Shown in pieces: positions 1-7,061 of a stretch of DNA of 64,000 nt. Source of the DNA: Scatosoma sp900555925. GTDB taxonomy: Bacteria > Bacillota > Clostridia > Christensenellales > Borkfalkiaceae. The stretch covers positions 124,001 to 188,000 of the forward strand of contig CAUGYD010000001.1 in the NCBI GenBank assembly GCA_959603585.1. Reading direction: 5' to 3'. How positions within the stretch are numbered: the first letter of the stretch is position 1; each line of letters begins with the position of its first letter. The notes under the pieces are model-generated. The model searched no databases, had not been told where the DNA came from, and was given only the letters and a program-made list of their open reading frames with translations. The position numbers and the translations under genes were made by a program.

Positions 1-351
1 GATATAATGGTCGTAAAAACGGTAAATCTCCCCTAAAACGAAATGAATGAAAATGAAGAGATATACGATGACCGCGATAAAATCGGGTATGCGCACTTTT
101 AGCTTTTTCTGAAAAAATACGGGGATATTCAGGCAGACGAGCGCAAGCACGCACATCTGTATCTGATTGAGATACGTTTCCAGCATCTCCCCCGAGCCGA
201 GAATACACTTCACGAGAGAGTATACCGCCGAAGCGGCGACCAAAATCGTCAAGACCTGAATAATCCAATAAAGAACCGTATTGCTCTTATGCTGTTTCAA
301 AAGTTTCTGCGCTCTGTAATCGATGAGTTCCCTTTTTTGTTCTTCCGTCAT
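1..351 (-). CDS. Membrane protein, C-terminus cut by window edge
   Basis: An open frame starts with ATG at 351 and is still open at base 1, giving at least 117 residues. A GGAGG ribosome binding site lies 4 bases upstream of the start. The N-terminus is polar (MTEEQKRELIDYRAQ), then come at least three hydrophobic segments: about residues 27-47, 60-76 and 86-105. The end reads FHFVLGEIYRFYDHY. The last hydrophobic stretch followed by GEIYRFY resembles integral membrane proteins of the DUF2238 type found in clostridia, but this is a guess from a partial sequence. The gene follows mscL on the same strand, separated by a hairpin. Confidence 0.6.
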   Translation of the reverse strand, partial: MTEEQKRELIDYRAQKLLKQHKSNTVLYWIIQVLTILVAASAVYSLVKCILGSGEMLETYLNQIQMCVLALVCLNIPVFFQKKLKVRIPDFIAVIVYLFIFIHFVLGEIYRFYDHYI

Positions 352-363
352 GCGTCCTCCCGA

Positions 364-406
364 AAATCGGCGGCGAAACGCGCCGTTCAGCTCATTTTCG
401 CCGCCG
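364..406 (-). terminator. Probable terminator downstream of mscL
   Basis: A perfect 11-bp stem (CGGCGGCGAAA with TTTCGCCGCCG, 368-378 and 396-406) closes a 17-base loop. On the minus strand it is followed by GATTTTCGG, a short T-run. The SD of the next gene lies just beyond it, so termination may be partial. Confidence 0.5.
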
Positions 407-520
407 TATTCTGTTTGCCGTCCTCGCTGCCATCGTTTTCCTCTTTACCGATTTTTCCGCGTCTGCCGTTTTCTTTTATCCGCCTCGTGCGTTCACCGTT
501 TTCCGGCTCTTGCCGCCTTT

Positions 521-1141
521 TCAGCGATTTTTCAAAAGATCGCGTATTTCCTCCAAGAGCTTTGTATTCGCTTCTGCCTTAGCCTCGGCCGCAGCTTTCT
601 CTGCGGCTGCCTTGTCCGCCGCGAGACGCGCTTCCTCTGCTTTCGCTTCCTCCGCCGCTTTCAAATCCGCTTGATACTTCGCCATAGCTTCCGCCTTTGT
701 CAGGCCCTCTCTGCGGTATTTCTTCACCGCTGCGCGCTCTGCCAGAAGCTCCCCTTTTGCCTTGTCTTTCGCGTCGTTGAGCCTGTTAATCGTCTTTACG
801 ATACAGAACAGCACGAACGCGATCAGCAGGAAATTGATGATTGCATTGATAAACGCACCCCAGTCGATATAAATGGACTGCGTCAAATCCAAGAGTCCCG
901 TCGTTTGGTCATAGACGGGTTTGAGCACCGTATAAATTTCGCTCAGAGAATCCCCGCCGATAATCGCCGCCAACAGCCAATCGATGAGCGGTTTTAAGAT
1001 GTTGTTGCTTAAAGCGTTGATGATCGCGGTAAATGCACCGCCGACGATAACGCCGACCGCCATATCGAGGACGTTCCCGCGCGTAATGAATTTTTTGAAT
1101 TCACCGAAGAATTTTTTGATACCGTTTTCCTTTGTTGCCAT
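521..1141 (-). CDS. mscL: Large-conductance mechanosensitive channel MscL with long C-terminal tail
   Basis: MscL forms a homopentameric pore that opens under membrane tension during hypo-osmotic shock. The start MATKENGIKKFFGEFKKFI at 1141 is preceded by AAAGGAG. TM1 carries the family signature RGNVLDMAVGVIVGGAFTAI (about residues 19-38) and TM2 lies at about residues 94-118, followed by the basic KTINRLNDAKDK segment. The protein has 206 residues, against about 130-150 in the family. The extra 60-70 residues are an Ala/Glu/Lys-rich helical tail (about 140-200) that looks like an extended cytoplasmic coiled-coil bundle. Function is secure from the first 130 residues; the role of the extension is unknown. 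Confidence 0.95.
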   Translation of the reverse strand: MATKENGIKKFFGEFKKFITRGNVLDMAVGVIVGGAFTAIINALSNNILKPLIDWLLAAIIGGDSLSEIYTVLKPVYDQTTGLLDLTQSIYIDWGAFINAIINFLLIAFVLFCIVKTINRLNDAKDKAKGELLAERAAVKKYRREGLTKAEAMAKYQADLKAAEEAKAEEARLAADKAAAEKAAAEAKAEANTKLLEEIRDLLKNR

Positions 1142-1279
1142 GAATATATTTTCTCCTTTGTATTTTATCTGTTTTATTCTCCGCCGCAACGCCGACTGCG
1201 CGTTTTATGATTCCGTAAACGACAGTTTTCCGTCACCCCTCGACGGCATACTTCATTCTTTTTTCGCGATCTCATTCCG

Positions 1280-1780
1280 TTACAGTACCGACACCGTCGT
1301 TCTCAAAATCGTCGAAAAAATCCAGCTGCTCCAGAAAAAACTGAGGACCATGGAAACGATGGAAATGATAATCCCTGCAATCGCAAGCCCCCGTCCCTCC
1401 CCGTTCAGCTCCTTAGACTTTCTGTACCCGATTATGCTCAGAATAAGCCCCATGAGCGAGACGAAAAAAGAACAGATAAATCCCGCCAAAGCCATGGAAT
1501 TGCTCTTTTGATTTTCACGGGGACGATACCCCGCGTTTTCGGGAGCGTAATAATAATTCCCGTTTTGATAACCTGCGCTGCCTCCGTTCTGTCCCGCCGT
1601 GCCGCCGGGACGGTAAGCGTCCTTGTTGAGACTGCCGTCGGGATTGATTGCGTTTGCATTGTTTTCGGGCGGAATCGCGTCGTGGTTAGCCACTCTTTCC
1701 CCGTATTCCGTCAGCGCCCCGCAATTTGCGCATACCATATCGTTATCGCCTACCTTTGAACCGCAATGTCTGCAATACAT
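1280..1780 (-). CDS. Zinc-ribbon protein with C-terminal DUF4190-like membrane domain
   Basis: The 166-residue protein opens with a zinc ribbon (MYCRHCGSKVGDNDMVCANC: two CxxC knuckles within residues 3-20). A Gly/Asn/Tyr-rich linker follows (about 55-90). Two transmembrane helices end the protein: about 94-118 and 130-160. The second region, GRGLAIAGIIISIVSMV, is typical of DUF4190-like proteins. GGAGGAAAAAGAGAA precedes the ATG. A strong promoter lies directly upstream (1816-1844). Proteins of this plan are common in Bacillota and mostly uncharacterised. No function is assigned. Confidence 0.85.
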   Translation of the reverse strand: MYCRHCGSKVGDNDMVCANCGALTEYGERVANHDAIPPENNANAINPDGSLNKDAYRPGGTAGQNGGSAGYQNGNYYYAPENAGYRPRENQKSNSMALAGFICSFFVSLMGLILSIIGYRKSKELNGEGRGLAIAGIIISIVSMVLSFFWSSWIFSTILRTTVSVL

Positions 1781-1815
1781 TTCTCTTTTTCCTCCAAAAT
1801 TTTCTCTCTGAATTT

Positions 1816-1844
1816 ATTTTACATAATTTTACGGGAATTGTCAA
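1816..1844 (-). promoter_or_regulatory. Promoter of the zinc-ribbon gene
   Basis: On the minus strand TTGACA (1839-1844) is separated by 17 bp from TAAAAT (1816-1821), with a TG immediately before the -10 (extended -10). It lies 36 bp before the start codon at 1780. Confidence 0.7.
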
Positions 1845-1862
1845 TAGGGTATTCCTAATTTT

Positions 1863-3671
1863 TTATTCGTTTTTTTCTCTTTTGGCCTTTCGGACAAGAA
1901 AAATTCTTTTTTCTTGCGGTAAACCTAAGGGAATACTGCCATTCATCAATAACTCTCCCGTACAAAGAAACATTTCTTTTACAGAACAGCAATTCGGATT
2001 TATTTCATTCACCGAATACACGGTCACTTCGTCTAACCCCTTAAAGCTCACTCTTTCTGCATTTTCAAAGAGCGCTACGGCCGTCTGCCGATTCAAATCG
2101 ACAAAAATCCTCCCGCCTTTCACGAGATATTCCCTTCCGCCGCGCAGGAGAGGAGCCGTTCTTTTATAAAAAGAAATTTCTTTTTTCTTTAAGGCGGCAT
2201 TTTCGTCCGAAATCTCCTCTGCGGACCATTTCCCCGACAGCATAGCCGCGGGCAAGTCCTCGAATCCGGGCAGAAAACAGCGCACCGCGAGATTTTTTCT
2301 TTTCTTTCTTCCCTCGAACAATACGGAGGGAAAACGTTCCGTAATTTTTTCCATGACGCCGTACAGTCCTTCCCAATATCCCGCGGGAAGCTCCCGCGCG
2401 GAGCCTTCGTCCGCCCAACCGACATAGGAAACTTTTATTCCCGAAAGCGCCGCGGACAATATTCTGACGAGATATTTCTGCGCGCGCAAATCGGCCAAGT
2501 TCAGCCGTCGCGAGCTCTCCCGAACGGACGATTTCAAAGTCAGTTCGGGATGTTTCGCATAGGCTTCTCCCGAAGTATCCAGCATTTCGGGCGCAAATTC
2601 CACCCCGAATTTCATTCCCGCTTTCCGCACGGTTTCCGAGAGTGCGGATATTTTTTTCGCCGTATTCGGACAAAGGAGTTTCTCAAAAGCAATCCCTTGG
2701 AGCACAAATAATTCCGCCCCTGCCCCCGCCCATTGTCCGACTGGCTGGGAAATATCGTTCGGAATCTCTTTCTCCCCGCAAAGCCGAACGGTCGGGGGAC
2801 GAAGTTTTCCCTTCTTTTTTCCGCGCGCGAGATGTTTCTCCGAAAAAGAGCGCAGGGCCTCCTTTGCCTCTTCCGCGGTTTCCGCATACGTCATGAGCGC
2901 TTCCGCCGAGAAAGCGCTCTCGCCGGGAGCGAGCCGCCTGTCCGAAGGGGCGAAAACGGAAATTCGCGTAGAATCTCCCGTTTGGACGTTTTCCTCGAAA
3001 GCCCCCGCCGTGACCAAATCGAATGCATAGACGTGTCCGGCCTTTTCCAAAAGTACGCAGGAGGAAAAGGAGCGGGAGGAATATTCCGTTCCGCCGTTGG
3101 AGAGAATACAGCCGCCGCTCGCGGCGGCGGAATACCTGTATGTTTTCCCCTCTTTTTCCTCAAAAGTGACAAAAGAAAAGTCCCTTCCGTATATTTTCAA
3201 ACAAAGGGAAGGGAATTTTTTTATTCCGACCTCCCTTTTTCCTCCGTTCAAGAGTCGGCAGGAGGCGCAAACGACGTCCGAATCGTCAAATACCGTATAA
3301 TAGACGAACAATTTCAGTTTGACCGTCTCGTCCGCAAATTCAAAGCAGAGCGTCTGAGAGGCATTTTTCTCGTCCGAATCGGAATAGGAGGAAGGCAGAG
3401 GCGAAAGCGGCTTGTCCGCAGGTCTTGCGCGCAGGAAAGAAAAGTGCGGCGAAAAAGAACCGTCCGAAAACGAGCAGACGACTTCGGGCGCGAACTCAAA
3501 GGAAGGGCGTTTGTCTTCGTTCCGTTTTTTTCCGTTCCCCCTCAAAAAATCGTAATCGGGAACGGGTACGGTAAGTCTTTTGCCGTAATAGAGCATGGCT
3601 GCGTCCATTCCGAATATGAGCGTCGTTTTGGGAGTATCTATCTTATATACGTTTCCTTTCTTTCTGAGCAT
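1863..3671 (-). CDS. GH36-like (alpha-galactosidase fold) protein with lost catalytic motifs
   Basis: This 602-residue protein follows the layout of GH36 alpha-galactosidases: an N-terminal beta-sandwich (about 1-280), a TIM-barrel region (about 300-500) and a C-terminal beta domain (about 510-600). Barrel landmarks survive, such as GMKFGVEFAPEM at 352-363 (family GMKFGLWFEPEM) and KVSYVGWAD at 413-421, which aligns with the family nucleophile motif SYVKWDMN. In that motif K and the nucleophile D are replaced (GWA). The acid/base block, ESCSGGGGRFD in active enzymes, reads EGRKKRKN at 453-460. The DDGWF block is FVLQG at 322-326. The frame is fully open with a good SD (CGGAGGAAAGT), so it is not a decayed pseudogene. 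It may bind rather than cleave a glycan. The alternative is a divergent active clade with other catalytic residues. Confidence 0.75.
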   Translation of the reverse strand: MLRKKGNVYKIDTPKTTLIFGMDAAMLYYGKRLTVPVPDYDFLRGNGKKRNEDKRPSFEFAPEVVCSFSDGSFSPHFSFLRARPADKPLSPLPSSYSDSDEKNASQTLCFEFADETVKLKLFVYYTVFDDSDVVCASCRLLNGGKREVGIKKFPSLCLKIYGRDFSFVTFEEKEGKTYRYSAAASGGCILSNGGTEYSSRSFSSCVLLEKAGHVYAFDLVTAGAFEENVQTGDSTRISVFAPSDRRLAPGESAFSAEALMTYAETAEEAKEALRSFSEKHLARGKKKGKLRPPTVRLCGEKEIPNDISQPVGQWAGAGAELFVLQGIAFEKLLCPNTAKKISALSETVRKAGMKFGVEFAPEMLDTSGEAYAKHPELTLKSSVRESSRRLNLADLRAQKYLVRILSAALSGIKVSYVGWADEGSARELPAGYWEGLYGVMEKITERFPSVLFEGRKKRKNLAVRCFLPGFEDLPAAMLSGKWSAEEISDENAALKKKEISFYKRTAPLLRGGREYLVKGGRIFVDLNRQTAVALFENAERVSFKGLDEVTVYSVNEINPNCCSVKEMFLCTGELLMNGSIPLGLPQEKRIFLVRKAKREKNE

Positions 3672-3824
3672 ACTTTCCTCCGAAACAAGTTTTTCATATT
3701 CCGACCTTTTCCCCCATAAAAGGCCCTCTTATTTGCGTCCCGTTTACCTATTGCTTATATCATAATAGAAGTAAAAATGCGGAAGCACGAAGTATTTATC
3801 GGAATTCCCGCACCCTTTCCGACA

Positions 3825-3856
3825 TAGTTTGTCTATGTTATAGTTTGTCTATGTTA
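3825..3856. repeat. Perfect tandem duplication of a 16-bp unit
   Basis: TAGTTTGTCTATGTTA occurs at 3825-3840 and again at 3841-3856. The first copy also forms a dyad with preceding bases (ACATAG at 3822-3827 and CTATGT at 3833-3838). The second copy runs into TATAAT at 3855-3860. Confidence 0.85.
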
Positions 3857-3926
3857 TAATAGCATATTCGAAAAAAAATGTATACCATTTTTTAAGCGGA
3901 GAAACAATAGTTTCTCCGCTTTTTCT
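3855..3926 (+). ncRNA. Possible very short plus-strand transcription unit
   Basis: TATAAT at 3855-3860 is followed by an A-rich hairpin (AAAAAATG, loop, CATTTTTT at about 3873-3892) and an intrinsic terminator (AGCGGAGAAAC, AATA, GTTTCTCCGCT, then TTTTC, ending near 3926). No plus-strand gene lies upstream or between these signals, so the terminator has no obvious client unless a transcript of about 55-60 nt starts here. No good -35 is visible. The alternative is a relict terminator, or that the hairpin serves the minus-strand gene ending at 3935. Confidence 0.25.
3894..3926 (+). terminator. Rho-independent terminator-like hairpin
   Basis: An 11-bp perfect stem (AGCGGAGAAAC with GTTTCTCCGCT) with an AATA loop is followed by TTTTTC on the plus strand. 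Read on the minus strand it has only TT after the stem, so its best orientation is plus. Confidence 0.65.
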
Positions 3927-3934
3927 TAATTTTC

Positions 3935-4159
3935 TCATTTCTTTATTTTTTCTTCGCGCCTCGAATCGAGCAGGTCTTGAAGGAAAAAAATATCCTCTGC
4001 AACGGAGGCAAGAGAATCGGTGAGATAGGTTCGTTCCTCTTTCCTCTTCGCGGAGAAAACCGCCGTACAATATTCCCGCATGAGCGATTTTTCGAGAAAG
4101 AGCATATCGCTTATGCTGTCGCATTCGTTGAGCGTAATTTCGCGTTTGCTATTTTTCAT
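3935..4159 (-). CDS. Small helical protein, CotF-like
   Basis: The 74-residue protein is predicted all-helical: an acidic helix (ITLNECDSISDMLFLEKSLMREY), then a second helix ending AEDIFFLQDLLDSR. This pattern of two helices, with an early DML..EK motif and a late Q..L motif, resembles small CotF-family spore-coat or ferritin-like proteins of clostridia. The similarity is short and not decisive. Its start overlaps the stop of the upstream gene (ATGA, 4156-4159), so the two are translationally coupled. Confidence 0.6.
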   Translation of the reverse strand: MKNSKREITLNECDSISDMLFLEKSLMREYCTAVFSAKRKEERTYLTDSLASVAEDIFFLQDLLDSRREEKIKK

Positions 4160-4359
4160 TTTTTTCCCCCCGCCAGTTTATCGAGCACGGTCTTTCTCTG
4201 TTCGTGTCTGGAAGCGAGCGCTTCCATATCCTCAGCCAAAATGGGGTCCGTGAGGAGTCGGGAATATATTCTTGCCTTTTTCGCGGCGAGTTCTTCCGCT
4301 CCTGCCAGCGCGGCGAGGAAAAGACCCGTTTCCGCGCGGTCATTTTCTTGGATTTCCAT
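4156..4359 (-). CDS. Small helical protein, partner of the CotF-like gene
   Basis: The 67 residues are helix-rich and charged (FLAALAGAEELAAKKARIYSR, then HEQRKTVLDKLAGGKK). I do not recognise the family. The ATG at 4359 is directly preceded by AGGGAGGTTTTTT, in which the SD is also the 3' arm of a large hairpin (4360-4410). The gene overlaps the next by 4 bases, so both products are probably made together, possibly in sporulation if the CotF similarity holds. Confidence 0.6.
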   Translation of the reverse strand: MEIQENDRAETGLFLAALAGAEELAAKKARIYSRLLTDPILAEDMEALASRHEQRKTVLDKLAGGKK

Positions 4360-4410
4360 AAAAAACCTCCCTGTCTTTTAATCGCAGTATGCGAAAAACA
4401 GGGAGGTTTT
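4360..4410 (-). terminator. Hairpin combining nth terminator and SD of the next gene
   Basis: AAAACCTCCCTGT (4362-4374) pairs perfectly with ACAGGGAGGTTTT (4398-4410), with an inner hairpin TCGCA-GTA-TGCGA (4382-4394... inner arms) in the loop. Read on the minus strand the stem is followed by TTTTTT and then the ATG of the downstream gene. The 3' arm contains its AGGGAGG ribosome binding site. The element can therefore terminate nth transcripts and would mask the SD in read-through RNA. Confidence 0.75.
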
Positions 4411-4429
4411 ATGCGCAAAAGCGAAGCTT

Positions 4430-5068
4430 TCATGCCTTTTTCGGGGAATTGAAATAATCGCAATAGCGCGCCAGAGTACAATGCTCGCAGTCGGGTTTTT
4501 GAGAGTGACAAACTCTTCTGCCGTGATAGATGAGCCAATGATGCGCCTTCGACCAATCGGCTTTCGGAACGGCCTTATGCAGTCCGTCCTCCACCTCTGC
4601 GGGAGTCTTTCCTCTGGCGAGTCCCAAGCGATTGCTGACGCGGAACACATGGGTATCCACGGCGATGGCGTCTCCTCCGAACGCGACGGAATATACCACG
4701 TTCGCGGTCTTGCGTCCCACTCCTGCGAGACTCATGAGGTCTTTGATATTGTCGGGAACGTTTCCGCCGAACCGTTCGAGAATATCTCTGCTTGCGGAAA
4801 GAATATGCTCCGCCTTGGTCTTATAAAGCCCGCAGGAAAAGATATAGCGCTCTAATTGTTCTTGGGAAAGCTCTGTCATCGCGGCGGGGTTATTATATCT
4901 TTCGAACAATTTTTCCGTGACTTTATTCACCCGCTCGTCCGTACATTGGGCGGAGAGAATTACGGCCACGAGCAATTCATAAGCCGAGCCGTAGTGAAGC
5001 GCGGGGCGCGCGTCGGGATAGAGTTTTGAAAGTTCGGCAAGCGCCGCTTTTTTATCGTGTCCTCTCAT
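4430..5068 (-). CDS. nth: Endonuclease III (DNA glycosylase/AP lyase)
   Basis: Nth removes oxidised pyrimidines in base excision repair. The 212-residue protein has the helix-hairpin-helix LAGVGRKTANVV (about 111-122) with catalytic Lys in GRKTA, the catalytic Asp in VDTHVFR, and the C-terminal 4Fe-4S cluster ligands in CHSQKPDCEHCTLARYC (C-x6-C-x2-C-x5-C). I chose ATG at 5068 (MRGHDKK): the upstream ATG at 5089 lies inside the promoter, upstream of the expected transcription start. There is no SD before 5068. The -10 box ends 9 bases before the ATG, so the mRNA is probably leaderless or nearly so. Confidence 0.95.
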   Translation of the reverse strand: MRGHDKKAALAELSKLYPDARPALHYGSAYELLVAVILSAQCTDERVNKVTEKLFERYNNPAAMTELSQEQLERYIFSCGLYKTKAEHILSASRDILERFGGNVPDNIKDLMSLAGVGRKTANVVYSVAFGGDAIAVDTHVFRVSNRLGLARGKTPAEVEDGLHKAVPKADWSKAHHWLIYHGRRVCHSQKPDCEHCTLARYCDYFNSPKKA

Positions 5069-5077
5069 AGCGATAAT

Positions 5078-5106
5078 ATTATAGCACATCGCCGCGGGTT
5101 TCGCAA
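5078..5106 (-). promoter_or_regulatory. nth promoter, start codon 9 bases after the -10
   Basis: On the minus strand TTGCGA (5101-5106), 17 bp, TATAAT (5078-5083). Transcription would begin near 5070-5072 and the ATG is at 5068, leaving a leader of 2-4 bases and no SD. Confidence 0.75.
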
Positions 5107-5183
5107 GTTTTTTTCCGAATTTTATGCGCGGAAGTCTTGAACGAAGCTCAATTTTATTTTCAAGTTTTTTCCGTTTTACGGCG

Positions 5184-5453
5184 CTATCGGTAAGTCGGCT
5201 GCCACGGGGAAACGCTTGCCCGACCGTTTCTGAATTCCATTTTGTAAAAGCCTCGGAAAGCGGAATATTTTCCGAGTCGCAGTACAGCTTGTGCGCGAAC
5301 GATGAGCGTAGAATCGAATTTTACGCACAAGCCGCAGCCGATATGAGCTTCTTTCGGCGCAGAGACGGTCTGTGCCGCTACGCCGTATTTATATAAACGC
5401 CCCGCGTAATCCATACATTGGGCGCGGGAGCGGAAAACCGCAAGAATCGTCAT
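5184..5453 (-). CDS. DUF3343 protein (putative Se/S carrier-like)
   Basis: The 89-residue protein starts MTILAVFRSRAQCMDYAGRL and has the DUF3343 hallmark, a short basic/proline turn followed by GCGLCVKF (39-46), which matches the family pattern of a conserved CG pair in a beta-alpha-beta-beta fold. DUF3343 proteins are usually encoded beside YedF/SirA-like proteins and cysteine desulfurase-like enzymes and are proposed to carry sulfur or selenium. Here the gene is divergent from such an enzyme (5521-6636), with 67 bp between starts. It has about 15 extra C-terminal residues. AGGAGGT lies 13 bases before the ATG, a wide spacing. Confidence 0.8.
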   Translation of the reverse strand: MTILAVFRSRAQCMDYAGRLYKYGVAAQTVSAPKEAHIGCGLCVKFDSTLIVRAQAVLRLGKYSAFRGFYKMEFRNGRASVSPWQPTYR

Positions 5454-5520
5454 AATGTCATACCTACCTCCTCGGCGGAATAGTATATTTTATGAATCCA
5501 TAAAAAAAGAGGTGACTTTC

Positions 5521-6636
5521 ATGATTTATTTCGACAACGCGGCGACGGGCGGACGCAAGCCCGACGCCGTGATTTCCGCGGTGACCTCCGCCGTAAAGCT
5601 GTGCGCGAATCCGGGCAGGAGCGGACACAAGCTCTCCCTTGCCTGCGCGGCGGTGGTACAGAACTGCCGCAACGCCCTCGACGAGTATTTTAATGGCTGG
5701 GGGTTCGAGCGGGTAATCTTCACAAAAAATTGCACGGAAGCGCTGAACATCGCTATTTTCGGCACGCTTTCGGCGGGCGATCATGTCGTCACCACGTGCA
5801 TGGAACACAATTCCGTTCTCCGTCCTCTCGAATATCTCAAAAAATCCGGGGTCATCACTTACGACGTCTGTCCGTTGACGGACGGAAACATTTGTCCCGA
5901 AACCTTCGCTTCCCTGATAAAGTCGGAAACGAAAATGGCAATCGTCACTTCCGCTTCCAACGTCACGGGCGCAATCCCCCCGCTGAAAGAGATAAAAGAA
6001 CTTCTGCCCGAAAAGGTATTGTTCGTCTGCGACGGAGCACAGGGCGCAGGTCATATTCCCATCGACATAAAAAGGACGGGTATCGATGCCTTAGCGATCG
6101 CGGGACATAAGGGAATGATGGGAATACAGGGCAGCGGCGCGCTCCTGTTTTCAGAGCGCATAAATCCCCGCCCCGTAATGTTCGGCGGGACGGGAAGCGA
6201 GAGCATCTCTCTCGACATGCCCGATTTTTATCCCGACGCTCTGGAAGCGGGAACGCTGGCCTTTCCGGCCATATCTTCGCTTTTGGAGGGCGCGGGCTAT
6301 CTTTCGGGACGGGGAGAGAGCATAGGGAAAGAGCTTTTATCCATGACGGAATATTTTCTCGACGGATTGAAAAAACTGTCTTCTTTTCGCGCGTATTCCG
6401 TTCCAAATCCCTGCGGAATCGCCGCGTTCGGACACCGCGACGTACAGTCGGAATTTCTCGCGCAGGAACTCTCGGAGAGCTATTCCGTCGCCGTCCGCGG
6501 CGGACTGCACTGCGCGCCTTTAATGCACAGGGCGCTCAAAACGGAGGAGGACGGACTCGTGAGAGTGAGCTTTTCTCATTTCAATCGCAAAAGGGAAATC
6601 GACGTACTCCTTTCCGCCCTGAAAAAAATGAACTGA
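5521..6636 (+). CDS. Cysteine desulfurase family protein (SufS/CsdB-like)
   Basis: This fold-type I PLP enzyme has 371 residues from MIYFDNAATGG. Visible motifs are EHNSVLRP (95-102, substrate region), DGAQGAGH (171-178, PLP contact), AGHKGMMG with Schiff-base Lys197, and RGGLHCAP with Cys331, which would carry the persulfide. Sequence flavour matches the cysteine desulfurase subfamily found next to DUF3343/YedF in clostridia, with roles proposed in selenium or sulfur mobilisation rather than bulk Fe-S assembly. No IscU or SufU is adjacent. Start chosen at 5521 because AGAGGTGA lies 7 bases upstream; an earlier in-frame ATG at 5455 lacks an SD. Confidence 0.9.
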   Translation: MIYFDNAATGGRKPDAVISAVTSAVKLCANPGRSGHKLSLACAAVVQNCRNALDEYFNGWGFERVIFTKNCTEALNIAIFGTLSAGDHVVTTCMEHNSVLRPLEYLKKSGVITYDVCPLTDGNICPETFASLIKSETKMAIVTSASNVTGAIPPLKEIKELLPEKVLFVCDGAQGAGHIPIDIKRTGIDALAIAGHKGMMGIQGSGALLFSERINPRPVMFGGTGSESISLDMPDFYPDALEAGTLAFPAISSLLEGAGYLSGRGESIGKELLSMTEYFLDGLKKLSSFRAYSVPNPCGIAAFGHRDVQSEFLAQELSESYSVAVRGGLHCAPLMHRALKTEEDGLVRVSFSHFNRKREIDVLLSALKKMN

Positions 6637-6663
6637 CTTTCCGCCGTATGCTTTCGGTCGGAT

Positions 6664-6978
6664 TCAGATTCTTTTCAGCCTTTCGACCACGGATTTCAAT
6701 TTACGGCGCTGTCCGCCGTCCAGAAGCGGCGAAAATTGTTCGTAAAAAGCGTCTATTTCCGCATTGGAAAGCGTCCCCGCGCGCTTGCTTCTTTCCGCTT
6801 CGCTGAGGATATTTCTCAACATTTCGTTGCTGTTCTTGCCGTTGTAAGCCGCGGCGATTTTCCTCGTCAATTCCGCGGCAGAGCTCTCTAATGCGGGATC
6901 CGGCGCCGTCACTGCCTTTTTCAGGGTCTCGCTTTCCGAAGGCGCATTTTCGGGGCGGTAATCTTTGAAACTTCTCAT
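6664..6978 (-). CDS. Conserved hypothetical small protein
   Basis: The 104 residues are hydrophilic and mostly helical. An N-terminal disordered part (1-35) is followed by a compact helical module ELTRKIAAAYNGKNSNEMLRNILSEAERSKRAGTLSNAEIDAFYEQFSPLLDGGQRRKLKSVVERLKRI, quoted here by its ends only: residues 36-104. AAGGAGGAGACAT precedes the start. I do not recognise a function. It is divergent from the gene at 7062, whose product has a similar small helical core, so the two may work together. Confidence 0.75.
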   Translation of the reverse strand: MRSFKDYRPENAPSESETLKKAVTAPDPALESSAAELTRKIAAAYNGKNSNEMLRNILSEAERSKRAGTLSNAEIDAFYEQFSPLLDGGQRRKLKSVVERLKRI

Positions 6979-7061
6979 ATGTCTCCTCCTTGCAGGATAA
7001 CTTTATCATTATCCTATGCGGGGAGGAAATTTTTCGCAACCCAAGCTCATATATTGTTAGT

